Positions 37,990 to 48,205 of a stretch of DNA of 64,000 nucleotides are shown piece by piece. Numbering within the stretch: position 1 is the first letter of the stretch; the number at the start of each line of letters is the position of its first letter. Position numbers and translations under genes: made by a program. The stretch is from UBA7985 sp038141425. GTDB lineage: Bacteria > Pseudomonadota > Alphaproteobacteria > UBA7985. The notes beneath the pieces are model-generated. The model had not been told where the DNA came from. It worked only from the letters and a program-made list of their open reading frames with translations, and made no database searches. The stretch spans positions 773,136 to 837,135 of the forward strand of contig JAYQIC010000010.1 in assembly GCA_038141425.1 (NCBI GenBank), written 5' to 3'.

Positions 37990-39171
37990 CTAGCGCGCTG
38001 CGATCAGCGAGCGGCGGATCAGGTCGGCAATCTCTGGCACACCGGCTTCGGCTGCGTTGGTACCGGTTGCCGCATCTCGAACTGCTTTGGCGGCGAGGCG
38101 CTGGATCCCGGCTTCGTCGGTCTCAACCCCGATCTCGGCCAGCGAACGCGGGATATCGCAGTCGTCGAGTATGGCGCAGATCGCCGCGTAGAAACCCTCA
38201 AAATCAGTGGTTTCCAGCCCCATGGTCTGGCTCATGGTCCGCACTTTCCCGGCGATTGCAGCCTCGTTATAGTGCAGCACAATCGGCAGCAGCACGGCGT
38301 TGGTCAGGCCGTGGTGGGTGTCAAACTCGGCGCCGACCATGTGGCTGATCGAGTGCACCAGACCCAGCCCCTTGAGGAAGGCGATCCCGGCCAGACAGGA
38401 GCCGACAATCATGGTCCCGCGCGCCGGGATCGACGTGGGGTCTTTCATCACCTGCGGCAAACCTGCGGAAACCAGCTCCAGCCCCTGCAGCGCCATGCCA
38501 TCGCACAGTGGGTTAAAGTCGGGAACGCAATAGGCCTCGATCGTGTGCACCAGCGCGTCGATGCCAGTCCAGGCGGTCAGCTTCGGCGGCAGCCCCACCG
38601 TCACCTCGGGGTCCAGAATAGCCGCGCGCGGATGGTGGGTCGGGTGCCAGATGCAACGCTTGGTCAGCGCCTTGGTGTCCGTGACCATGGCCGTGCTCTC
38701 GCTCTCGGCCCCGGTACCGGCCGTGGTCGGAATACAGAACAGCGGCGGAAAATCACCCGCGCTCAGGCTCTCATCGACCGCCAGATCGTAGTCGAAGCGC
38801 CAGATGTCGCCGGCCTTACCAGCCAGCAGGCTGATCGCCTTGCCCGCGTCCATACCGCTGCCGCCCCCGATAGCGACGACACCGTCGTGACCGCCGGCCT
38901 GATAGGCCGCAAGCCCGTCTTCGGCGTTCTGGTCGGTCGGGTTGGGGGCCACGTCGCTGAACACAGCACCCCTGAGACCGGCAGCAGCGAGCGCATCCAG
39001 CGCGCCCTGCACGAAGGGCAGGTCTCGGCTGGCGCGGTCGGTGACGATCAGGGCATTGCTCACCCCGTGGCTCTTGCACAGCGCACCCAGCTCGGCCAAC
39101 CGACCCGGTCCATAGAGCAGCGGGATCGGAAACGACCAGTCGGTGGATTGGTTCAGATCAGGCACGAACAT
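37990..39171 (-). CDS. Iron-containing alcohol dehydrogenase
   Basis: Intact 393-residue group III dehydrogenase. Cofactor motif AIGGGSGMDAGKAISL, then FCIPTTAGTGAESES, and metal ligands in TGIDALVHTIEAY (Asp, His) and GLVHSISHMVGAEFDTHHG (two His). Oxidises an alcohol or reduces an aldehyde with NAD(P). It precedes the amidase gene on the same strand by 81 bases. Its promoter would be in the 280 bases shared with the divergent MFS gene, which I scanned without finding a clear signal. Confidence 0.92.
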   Translation of the reverse strand: MFVPDLNQSTDWSFPIPLLYGPGRLAELGALCKSHGVSNALIVTDRASRDLPFVQGALDALAAAGLRGAVFSDVAPNPTDQNAEDGLAAYQAGGHDGVVAIGGGSGMDAGKAISLLAGKAGDIWRFDYDLAVDESLSAGDFPPLFCIPTTAGTGAESESTAMVTDTKALTKRCIWHPTHHPRAAILDPEVTVGLPPKLTAWTGIDALVHTIEAYCVPDFNPLCDGMALQGLELVSAGLPQVMKDPTSIPARGTMIVGSCLAGIAFLKGLGLVHSISHMVGAEFDTHHGLTNAVLLPIVLHYNEAAIAGKVRTMSQTMGLETTDFEGFYAAICAILDDCDIPRSLAEIGVETDEAGIQRLAAKAVRDAATGTNAAEAGVPEIADLIRRSLIAAR

Positions 39172-39452
39172 GGCAAGTCCCCCGGGGCTCAGGATGCGTT
39201 GTTTTCAGTTTTTGCTGGGGCCGAGCCTATCGGCAATTCTGGTTTGGTCAACAATTCTGGGCCGATCCAAAAACCGTGGACGCTCGAACACCGCGCTGGA
39301 ACAGGCTAAAATCACCCCAACTGGGGACAAGTCGGGTCAACAGCAGCGGTTCGGCGGTCAAACCGGTGATTTATGCAGACTGCCTTTCCGTGTTGTGTGA
39401 AGATAGTTCGTTATTTCCGCCCTTGGGCGGCAGCCTTGGGGAGGCCTGTTCC

Positions 39453-40802
39453 ATGACCACGACGACCACCAAACAAGCGGGACCGCGCGCGCTCTGGTCC
39501 TGGTCGCTCTATGACTTTGCCAACTAGGCCTTCACCACCATTGTCATCACCTTCATTTTCTCGATCTACTTCGCCGACGTGCTGGTCTGTACCGCCGAGT
39601 GGGCCGGGTGCCTGAGCGAGGAGCAGGAAGCCAGTCTCACCCTTTCAGAGCGGCTTGGCGACACGCGAGGGCAAGCACTGTGGGGCTATTCCACCACCTT
39701 CATCGCCATTTCCATAGCCCTGCTGGCACCGATATTCGGCGCCGTGGCCGACCTTGGTGGTCGCCGCAAGCCGTGGATCTTCACCTTCTCGATGATCTGT
39801 ATCGTCGCCACCGTCGCGCTGTTCTTCATGCGGCCCGAGCCGATCTTCATCATCCCGGCGGTGCTGCTGGTTGCGGTCGCGAACTCGGGCTTTGAGCTTG
39901 GGATCGTGTTCAACAATGCCATGCTGCCTGATCTCGTCAGCAAGGACCGGGTCGGTCGCTGGTCGGGCTGGGCCTGGGGGCTGGGCTATTTCGGCGGGCT
40001 GATCAGCCTTGTCCTGTGTCTGGTGCTCGTGCTCGGCTCGGAAGGCGAAGCGCAGCTCAACGCTACGCTGATGACCAACCTGATCGTCGCCGGCTGGTTC
40101 TTCCTGTTCATGCTGCCGCTGTTCCTGTTCACGCCGGACCGGGCGGGCAAGGGTCTGCCGTTCGGGCAGGCGATCCGCGAAGGCCTGAGCACGGTTCGCA
40201 AGACCGGCGGGACCATCCTGCGTCAGCCCAACATCCGCCGGTTCCTGATCGCGCGCATGATCTTTACCGACGGCTCGGTCACCCTGTTCGCCATGGGGGC
40301 GACCTACGCTGCGATCCGGCATGGCATGGACCTGACCCAGATCATCATGTTCGGCATCCTGCTCAACGTCACAGCCGGGATCGGCGCCTTTGCCTTCGGC
40401 TACCTCGATGACCGCTTCGGCGCCAAGCGCGTGATTGTCGCCTCGCTGATCGGCCTGCTGGTGCTCGGGGTGCCGGGCCTGACAGCGCCTTACTGGCTGC
40501 CCGACGCGGCCGCGACCACGGCCTTCATCGGCTTCGGCGCGGCGCTGGGGATCTTCGTAGGCCCGGTGCAGGCTGCCGGTCGCTCGTTCATGGCCCGGAT
40601 TGCGCCAGCCTCGCAGCGCACCGAGTACTTCGGCTTTCTCGCCCTGAGCGGCAAGGCAACGACCTTCCTCGGCCCGTTTGCGGTCGCGACGGTCACCATC
40701 ATGACCAACAACATGGATATCGGCATGATGCCGATTCTGGTGTTCTGGCTGGTCGGCCTGCTGCTGATGTTCGGGGTTCGGGACGAAGTCGCCGAAGACT
40801 GA
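39453..40802 (+). CDS. MFS transporter, UMF1/Atg22-like, with an in-frame amber codon
   Basis: About 449 residues if read through. ATG 39453 follows GGGGAGG. The N terminus reads WSWSLYDFAN, then TAG at 39525-39527, then AFTTIVITFIFSIYF in the same frame. Members of this family that I recall have Gln or Ser here (YDFANQ...), so a single base change from CAG or TCG gives the stop. Downstream the frame is uninterrupted, with GAVADLGGRRKPWIF, the MFS loop 2-3 motif, and about 11 membrane helices. Export or uptake of a small metabolite is assumed. A sequence error, a true nonsense allele or amber suppression are all possible. Confidence 0.85.
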
Positions 40803-40851
40803 TCCGCCTGACGGGCCAAACCCGCGACAAAAGAAGGGGTGGCCGACGGCT

Positions 40852-41778
40852 TCAGCCGTCGTCGGCGCTGGCCCCGTTTGTGCCGGGTTCCGAGGTCTCG
40901 TCTGCTTGTTCAGTCTCCTCGGTGCCAGCGGCTTCATCACCCGGTTCTTCTGCCCGGGGCATCTCCCAGATCTTAGAGCGGCCAATCGCGACCAACCGTG
41001 CGATTTCCAGCTCGATCGCGTGCGGGGCCTCCTTCTGGATGTTGTGGCCTGAGTTCTCAACGATCAGGTGCCGGCCGTCGTCGCTGTCAGCGGCCATCAG
41101 GGACTGCAACGCGGTAACCTGCTCCTGCAACTCGCTATAGCCGCCCGTCATATTCCGCCCGGCGGAAAGCACCGTTATCGGGATGTCTGCAGACATGGGC
41201 GGGGCCGCATCACGGTCGGTGATGGCGAGGCGCCGGCCGCGGAATTCCGCCTTGGCGCCGGGGCTGAACACCAGCGTCATAGGCGGCATAGTGGTTTCTT
41301 CATCCTCGCCCATCATGAAGCGGTCGAGTTGCTCCACCGAGGGGTCGATCAGCAGCAGACCGGCGACCTCATCCGGATACAGCCGGGCGAAAGTCTGGGC
41401 GTAAACCGCCCCCAGCGAGTGCCCGACCAGCACGTAAGGCCCGTCGATGCTGAGGTCGTCGAGCATTTCCAGCAGCTCCTCCGCGATCACCCGGGAGCCG
41501 CGTGCACTGGCGATGACCGGCGAGCGGCCGTTGCCGCGCCGTTCGTAGACAAAGACACGGGTCTGCGCCGAAACCCGCCGCACCACGGGCATCCACTCGC
41601 CGATCGATGACGCCAACCCGTTGAGAACGATGACCGTCGGCTCACCCTGCCCGAGCAGGGCAAAGCGCTGCCCGGTCTTGGGGTAAAGCACGACCTGCGC
41701 GGACGCCGGAACCGCCAGAGCCAGCCATAAGAGGAGCGCGAGCCCGAGCTGAAACCCCTGACGCCACCAAGCCGGCAT
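40852..41778 (-). CDS. Exported alpha/beta hydrolase
   Basis: Intact 308-residue protein from ATG 41778, where a signal peptide starts (MPAWWRQGFQLGLALLLWLA, ending at ASA). The upstream open frame in the same phase is arginine-rich and unlikely. Oxyanion region VLNGLASSIGEW, nucleophile elbow LVGHSLGAVYA, acid in LLLIDPS, and His in ENSGHNIQ form the triad. The C-terminal 40 residues are acidic and repetitive (EPGDEAAGTEETEQADETSE). It lies 73 bases downstream of the RTX protease gene on the same strand and may be expressed with it as a second secreted hydrolase. Confidence 0.85.
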   Translation of the reverse strand: MPAWWRQGFQLGLALLLWLALAVPASAQVVLYPKTGQRFALLGQGEPTVIVLNGLASSIGEWMPVVRRVSAQTRVFVYERRGNGRSPVIASARGSRVIAEELLEMLDDLSIDGPYVLVGHSLGAVYAQTFARLYPDEVAGLLLIDPSVEQLDRFMMGEDEETTMPPMTLVFSPGAKAEFRGRRLAITDRDAAPPMSADIPITVLSAGRNMTGGYSELQEQVTALQSLMAADSDDGRHLIVENSGHNIQKEAPHAIELEIARLVAIGRSKIWEMPRAEEPGDEAAGTEETEQADETSEPGTNGASADDG

Positions 41779-41851
41779 TAACCCGCCGCCGCAGAGGGCA
41801 CAGGCGCGGGGCCTGTGATCAGAAGGGAAGGAGCGTGCGCGAGACCTGTCA

Positions 41852-44067
41852 TCACACCAGCAAGCTGTCCGTGCCCATGATGTCGATAACGTTTGCGTCT
41901 TCCAGCGTGATGGTCCCCTCGCCCGCCACCGTGATGATGGTGTCGCCGGCGACCAGCTCAGCCGTGCCGCTGTCGATGCCGTAGAACTCGAGCCGGTCCT
42001 CGCCAATCCGGAAATCCTGGATCATGTCGGTGCCAAAGCCAGCCTCGAAGCGGAAGATATCCGCCCCGCCACCGCCGGTGAGGTGGTCATCACCGCGACC
42101 GCCGTTGAGGACGTTGGCAAAGCCGTTGCCGATCAGCTGATCATCGCCGCTGCCGCCCTCGGCGTTCTCGATCACCACGCCCTGCGCAAGGTGCAGGTTA
42201 TCGCGCAGGCCGACGTCAACGCTGTCGTTGTTGATGACGTAAGAAACGCTGCTGCCGTCTTCGAAGTAGACGGAAAAACCCATCAGACCATCGCCGTCGG
42301 CATCCGAGGTGTCGGGGTCGAACACCAGCCGGAATGACTTGCCGTCGTCGGCGATCTGCGCCCAGCCATCGCTGTCGTTCTCGATGAAGATCGAGGCGAT
42401 GGTATCGCTGGCGTCGTGGCCGATGCTCTCCACGGAAAACGAGCTGGATTCCGACGGCGGCGAGCCGACCTGGCTGGCCTGTCCGGGGAAGAGGTTGATG
42501 ATCGCGTCGCGCGATCCTTCGTGGACGATCGTGTCGACCCCGCCCGCGTCCCAGATGGTGCCGACGAAAATCTCGCGGCTGTCGAAGGTGTAAACGTCAT
42601 CGCCGGTCGCCGTGGCTGTGTTGGCACCGTAAAGGTGCTGCAGTGCGGCGATATCGGCGATCATCGCTGCGGCCGGGAAGACCGTATCGCCGTATACTTC
42701 GGTGTAACTCAGCGCGGTGAAATACTGGTTATCGATGTAGGCCGGGGCATCCATATAGCCCTCAAAAGGGTGTTCGAGCCCGAGCGCGTGCAGGATTTCG
42801 TGGGTCAGGATCATCTCTCCACCGCGATAGGGTCGACCCAGTAGCCGTCGAGCAGCAAGTCGGCATCGAAAACAATATCGCCGAGATCATCGACCAGCCA
42901 CGGCTCCGCCCCGGCCGGAAGCACGGCGTAGGAATTGCCGATCGCGTCGTCGGTCACGGTGATGTTGATATGGCCCCGGCCCTCCCCGGTGGCAGCATTA
43001 AAGCTGCCGGTATCCGGCACTTCGACGAAGGTCAGGTTAGCCAGCGCTTCGAGCTCGTCGAGTTGCTCCCGGACTTTGGTTTTGAAGAAGGTCGGGACGG
43101 GCTGAACGGTCTCCCCTTCCCGCATCGACAGCGCCGAGCCGGTGTCTGAAAAGCTGTAGGTGATAGTCGCTGGGGTGTCGTAAAGCCCGGCACCGCCCCA
43201 GTGGCTTTCCTCCTCGCTGAGCAGCGAATCAACCAGCAGATCGCCAGTGAAATAGGACGAATGACCCGGCAGGTTCAGCTGCTGCTCGGGCTCGCTGGCG
43301 CCACCAGCCCCGCTGCTCCATCCTCATCGGTCGCAGGGCTGCCGGAAGCGGTGCTGCTGGCCGAAGTCGCCCCATTGCCCGAAGCTTCATCGCGGCTGAT
43401 CAGGCGGTATCCGGCGTAAACCGAAGCGCTGGCGACAGTCGCCCCACCGGCAACCACGCCGACCTGCGTCAGGCTCGGCGCTGAGGCTGCCGCGATAACC
43501 GGCGCTGCCGGGGCAAGGGGCAAGGCTGGCGGAGCTGGCGAGCTGGCGACACTGGCCGCCGCCGGAGCCGTAGGGAGCTGCACCAGCACGGGCGCGGTGG
43601 ATGCTGCAATCGCGGGCGCTTGCATGGCCCAAGCCTCGGCCACGCTCGCGCTTTGCGATAGTACAGACTGCAGCGCCATCACCTGGCCGTTGGCGTAGAG
43701 CCACTGCCCGGCTTCGAGGACCTGGATGCCGTTGGGGGTGCTGACCCGGATCGCACCGCCGCCGAGTTGCTCGACGGCCAGCGTCTCGATCGGAACAAAC
43801 TGAAAGCCGTCCTGTCCGCGCGCCTTGCACCCGAACCTGAGCCTGAGCCTGAGCTTGCGCGCTTTCATTGGCACCCAGACCCAGACCAACCCCCATGCCA
43901 AGGGCGAGGGCGCTTCTAAGCCCGCCCAGACCACGTCGATCAGGTCGTTTCATCGGTCGCACCGCACGACCAGAGAGGCTCGGCCCCGGTTCAGCCTCGA
44001 ACAGAGGCAGACGGGACGATCTATCGCCAAAGTCAGTCTTGGTTCCAGTCGGAAATTTGTGGTTCAA
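41852..44067 (-). CDS. Serralysin-like RTX metalloprotease with Leu in the Met-turn (three frameshifts)
   Basis: About 735 residues across three broken frames (shifts near 43830, 43280 and 42825). A long N-terminal region has a hydrophobic alanine-rich stretch (GLRSALALGMGVGLGLGA, then AQAQAQAQ) and a Pro/Ala-rich linker. The catalytic domain starts near HSSYFTGDLLVDSLL, includes GHINITVTD, and carries the zinc motif HEILHALGLEHP. The Met-turn, normally SVMSY, reads FTALSYTEV, so the conserved methionine is Leu. The C terminus has acidic RTX nonapeptides (GGSGDDQLIGN, NGGRGDDHLTGG) followed by a DIFRFEAG-type cap, typical of type I secretion substrates. No T1SS genes are in the window. The start may instead be ATG near 43951. 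Confidence 0.85.
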
Positions 44068-44168
44068 GGGGTACTCTTTCGTCTGAAAACTGAATGCGCG
44101 GAACAGACAGTTTTCCGGCGGCGGAAATCCGGATTAAAGCAAGGCCATTTGTAGCATTATAGGGCAAA

Positions 44169-44757
44169 TCAAAGGGCCGGGTGCTTTTTTTGCGTCGGGA
44201 AATAGACCGCAACATGGTCGCCCAGACGCACCTGACCTTCGCGCTCGACAAAGGCGGTGAAACCGCGCTTACCCTGGGCTGCCGTCGGGTAGGAAAGGCC
44301 CTTGCCCGGGTGGTGGCCCTCGATGATCTCTGCGGGAAATCTGCAGGGCGCATTTTCCAGATCAACGATGATGGTCCCGCCATCGGGGAACTGCAGCCGC
44401 GAACCGGGGGGCAGCAGGGACAGGCTGGGAACCCCGGAGAGCACGAGGTTGGCGCCCACCCACTCGGGTTGGATGCCAGTGTCGATGCCCATGATGGCTG
44501 CGGTCTCTGCCATCTCTTCGACGCTGAGCACGGTCAGCTGGCGCTGGTTTTTCAACGGTGTACCCTGCGGGTGGACGTTTCTGAGCCGGGAGCAGGCCGC
44601 GCGGGTCAAGCCGCCGTGGTCTTCGCCTGCGAAACCGGCGAAGGTCATCTGCACCGCCGACAGCGCGGCGGAAACCAGATCCTGATCCAGCGAACTGTTG
44701 ACCCCGAGGAAGTTTACCGTGCCTTCGAATGTTTTCTTTAGTCCGGCCAAAGCCCAT
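44169..44757 (-). CDS. MOSC domain protein (start frame corrected)
   Basis: About 195 residues. The MOSC core is visible: KNQRQLTVLSVEEMAETAA, GANLVLSGVPSLSLLPPGS and the conserved ENAPCRFPAEIIEGHH with its cysteine, ending GDHVAVYFP. The open frame runs further upstream from a GTG at 44843 but that stretch is not family-like. Removing one G from a GGG run near 44752 makes an ATG at 44757 reading MALAGLKKTFEGTVNFLGVN, which I take as the start. Such domains deliver or bind molybdenum-cofactor sulfur. It is divergent from the caspase-like gene. Confidence 0.8.
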
Positions 44758-45056
44758 CTCCGTCGTTTCGTCTCACCCTGTGCAGCAGGCACAAAGGCCG
44801 ACCGCCACCCTGCCGCGCCGGTGCAGCCGTCAAGTTGACACACATTGAAACATTTTGCCCCAAAATGTCACGGTATCGACCAACGCGCGAAAACCAAGCG
44901 CTCTATGCCTGAGGCTCCACAACGAGAGCTGAGGGCGGTCGAGCCGTTCAATCAAGACCTGCCTGAGCCCCTCGTTGACCGAATTTATCTTGCCCCTTGC
45001 ACCTATGGCGTGCACGTTTGTCAGCGGGGCTTATGTATGATGAGGAGATCCATACC

Positions 45057-47466
45057 ATGTCACGGCCCCCCGCAATTTCCGGCTTGGCTGCCGCCCTCGG
45101 CCTCTCGGTCCTGGCCGCTGCCACGGCTGCGGCCCAGCCGACCGCGCTGATCATCGGCAACTCCACCTACGCCAACTTTTCCAACCTGCCGGATGCAGCT
45201 TCTGACGCGACCATGCTCGCAGAGACGCTGGGCGGCAACGGCTACGACGTTGCCCTGCTGACCGACGCCGGCGCGCAGGAAACCCGCGCCGCCCTGTCCG
45301 CTTTCTTCGCTGGCGAAGCGGCGCCCGAACACCGGCTGTTCATTTACGCCGGTCACGTGGTGAGCGTCGATGGGGTCAACCACATTGTCCCGGCCGATGC
45401 CGCGGTGACCACCGGTCTGGACCTCGCCCTCAACTTCATCGCCATGGACGCTGTCTGGGCGCAGATGGAGCGCGATGACGTCCCCGACGTCGTGATCATG
45501 GACACCAGCTACCGCCACCTTGCTGATAACCAGCTCCGGCCGCTGCTGCCGGGCGCACAGATCTCCGACCGTGCCGTCGCGCCTGCGGACAGCGAGAGCA
45601 CGCTGACGCTGATGGCGGTTCAGCCCGGCGCGCGCAACCTCGGCCAGAAAAACGACGCCAACGTTTTTGCGAAGATCCTCAACAACCGTCTCTCGCGCAT
45701 GGACCGCGAGGCCGTGACCTTCCTCACCAACGTCGGTGCCCGGGTTGAGAATCAGTCCAGTGGCCGTCAGACCCCCTATCTCTCCGAGGGTTTCACCGCC
45801 GATGTACGGCTGAACCCCGAGGCGGAAGAGCCTGTCGCCGAAGGCCCAACGGCGCGTGAACAGCGTCTGTGGGACGCGATTCAGGGTTCAGATAACGTTG
45901 AGGATTTCGAGGACTACCTCGCCTTCTTCCCTGAGGGTTACTACGCGGACGCTGCGCAGGCTGCGATCGATGACCTGAACGCGCCGGACGAGCCGGAGTT
46001 CCAGATCACCCCAATCAACGAGTCCTGGTACGTGACCCGCAAGGCGAACGTGCGCAGCGGTCCGTCGACCAGCTTTGCCCGGATTGCCCGCCTGCCCGCG
46101 GCGACCGTGGTCTACAACCTCGGACAGGTTGCCGATTCCGGCTGGTACCAGATCATCATGCCGGACAACTCAACCGGCTTCATTCACCCGGCTCTGCTCG
46201 CACCGTGGGCAGGCTCCGAACTGGCCGCTTGGGCCACGGCCCAGAGCGAAGGTACGATTGATGCTTATCAGGCTTACCTTGATGCCTTCCCCGAAGGCCC
46301 CAACGCCGAGAGCGCGCAGGTCAGCATCGAAGTCCTGCTCGAGCAGGCTTACCGGGAGCAGCTCGCCGCCTACCGCATTCAGGAGATCAACCGCGACGTG
46401 GTGATCACGCGCCGCGCCAACCTGCGCCGCCTGCCGACCACCCGTTCGCAGGTCGCCAGCCAGATTGACGGCGGCACCCGCCTGACCGCGACCGGTATCG
46501 TCCGGGGACACCCCATGGATCCGGCTGGATCTGAACGGTGAGACCGTGTTCGTGCACAACAGCCTGTATGTGGTCTACGAAGGCTCCGTCTTCGCCGCCT
46601 GGGATCAGGCGGTCGAGGCCGACACCCTGCTCGGTTACGTCCGTTTCCGCGCTCAGCACCCCAACTCCCCGTTCGAGCAGGAAGCCGTGGCTGCGATCCA
46701 GTCGCTGCAGGCTGCAGAAAGCACGGGTTTCAAGGCTCTGGGTGGCGTCCACGTGGTCAAGCGGGCCAGCAGCGTCTACCGCAAGACTTCGCGCCAGTCG
46801 GCTGTCCTGACCGAAGCATCGGCTGGTGACACCTTCCGCGCCACGCGCCAGACCAGCAATGGCCGCTGGATCGAACTGCGGCTGGCCAACGGTACCGTAG
46901 GCTACATCCGCGCCGGTCGGGTTGAGCTCTACGCCGGTGCGGAGTTCGAGGCCTGGGATCAGGCCAGCGATGCCAACACCGTGGCGGCCTACCGTGACTT
47001 CCGCGATGAATTCCCCGGTTGTCGTTTTGACGAAGATGCGGTCAGCGCGATCGAAGACCTGCTCGCGCAAGGCCCGCAGATGCGTGACATCCGGGAGAAA
47101 ATCTACCTGACCAACCGGGCCTTTGTCCTGACGCAGCCCGACGTCAGCGCTCCGCGCCTGGGTGTGATCAACGCTGACGTTCTGATCACGGCGACGGGTC
47201 AGGGCGGCGATCCGGAATTCTTCCGCATCAACACCACCAGCGGTGTTGGCTACGTGCTGGCGTCGTCCGCTGCGCTTTACGCCGGTTCCGAGCGTGAAGC
47301 CTGGGATCAGGCCCGGACCGCGAACTCGGTCGAGGCCGTTAACGCCTACCTGGCTGCCTACCCGAACGGGCGTTGGCTCCAGCCTGCGCTGCAGCTGCGC
47401 CAGCAGCTTACCGGCTACGAGATCAACCTCGGTGGTCTCAACATCCGGCTGTTCCCGGGCAGCTGA
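45057..47466 (+). CDS. Exported caspase-fold protein, catalytic Cys replaced, with helical-repeat/SH3b array (frameshifted near 46505)
   Basis: About 803 residues. Signal peptide at residues 1-27 (SGLAAALGLSVLAAATAAAQ). Residues 28-250 match the peptidase C14 fold: PTALIIGNSTYANFSNLPDA, catalytic-type His100 in FIYAGH, VNHIVPADA. Where the Cys loop (ILDACR) is expected it reads IMDTSYRH, with Ser151 (AGC, 45507-45509), so peptidase activity is probably lost. From about residue 272 five ~38-residue helical units (LWDAIQGSDNVEDFEDYLAF, AWDQARTANSVEAVNAYLAA) alternate with four SH3b-like units (WYVTRKANVRSGPSTSF, DVVITRRANLRRLP). One shift in a GGGG run near 46505 splits the second SH3b. GAGGAG precedes the ATG. 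Periplasmic or surface scaffold is inferred. Confidence 0.85.
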
Positions 47467-47508
47467 CATCAGACGGTCGACGCACCGAGTCGACCGGAGC
47501 CGATGACC

Positions 47509-47536
47509 AAAGGAGGTGCTCACAGCACCCCTTTTT
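47509..47536 (+). terminator. Rho-independent terminator after the caspase-like gene
   Basis: AAAGGAGGTGCT pairs with AGCACCCCTTT around a CAC loop, followed by TTTTT. It lies 43 bases after the stop codon and isolates the lipoprotein gene from it. Confidence 0.75.
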
Positions 47537-47710
47537 CTCTGTCCGTTGCCGATAATGCGCAGCCGGTCCGGAAATCGTCGGCCGCAGGGCTTAAGGGCTT
47601 GGAATCCGCCTGCCCGGCTGCTAGTTTGGCTAAAAATCATGCGGCTTTTACACTAAATCTGAAAAACAATGCACGAACCATCGTGTGATCGACGAGGAAC
47701 GAAGCTGACC

Positions 47711-48090
47711 ATGAAACGCAACCTGACCTCTTCCGTGGGGCTCGTCTGGGGCTGCTCGCCCTCTCCCTGCCCCTGCTCTCCGCCTGCTACTCCACCGTTG
47801 GCTACGACGGCCGGACCATGCTGCGCCCGCTGTCCAGTCCCGGGCCGTACTACAGCACGGCTACGCTGAGCGCGCCGATGTACGGACCCGCTCACCCGGG
47901 CCTGATCCCCATCGGCGGCTATCGTGCGGTGCAGGGCTACACCTACTACACACCCACCCCTATGGGCATGTCGCACTACACCATCCCGGCGACGCTGGGC
48001 TTCACCAGTTTCCCACTGGTTTCACGGCGGCTGGTCAGCATCGATGGTGTGTGCATCGTCGAGCCCGAACCGCTGGACGACTGCGACTAG
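47711..48090 (+). CDS. Small lipoprotein of unknown function (frameshifted near 47745)
   Basis: About 125 residues. ATG 47711 reads MKRNLTSSVG; after a shift in a GGGG run the other frame continues LGLLALSLPLLSACYSTVGY, a clear lipoprotein signal with lipobox LLSAC. The mature part is tyrosine- and proline-rich (SPGPYYSTATLSAPMYGP, VQGYTYYTPTPMGMSHY) and ends in an acidic Cys-containing tail. I do not recognise a family. The N-terminal Cys would anchor it to the outer or inner membrane. It lies between the caspase-like gene and a capsule-synthesis-like gene, both concerned with the envelope. Confidence 0.7.
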
Positions 48091-48205
48091 GTCCGCACGC
48101 CGGTCCCGGCTTGCCCGGATCATCCCCGCGCGCAGATTGGGTTACGCACAGGAAAGTGCCCACGGAGGCCTTCGACCCGCGCCAAAATTATGTAGTCTGC
48201 GCGCC

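Noticed and set aside
36964..39309. 781-residue + strand open frame across the amidase and iron alcohol dehydrogenase
   Set aside because: Antisense of two recognisable minus-strand enzymes in GC-rich DNA; composition is not protein-like.
39525..39527. UAG as pyrrolysine or a recoded sense codon
   Set aside because: Many genes here end normally at TAG (SBP, permease 2, MoxR, amiC) and no pyl genes are seen; kept only as a weak alternative.
39645..41060. 471-residue minus-strand open frame over the MFS gene
   Set aside because: Antisense shadow; the + strand has clear MFS motifs.
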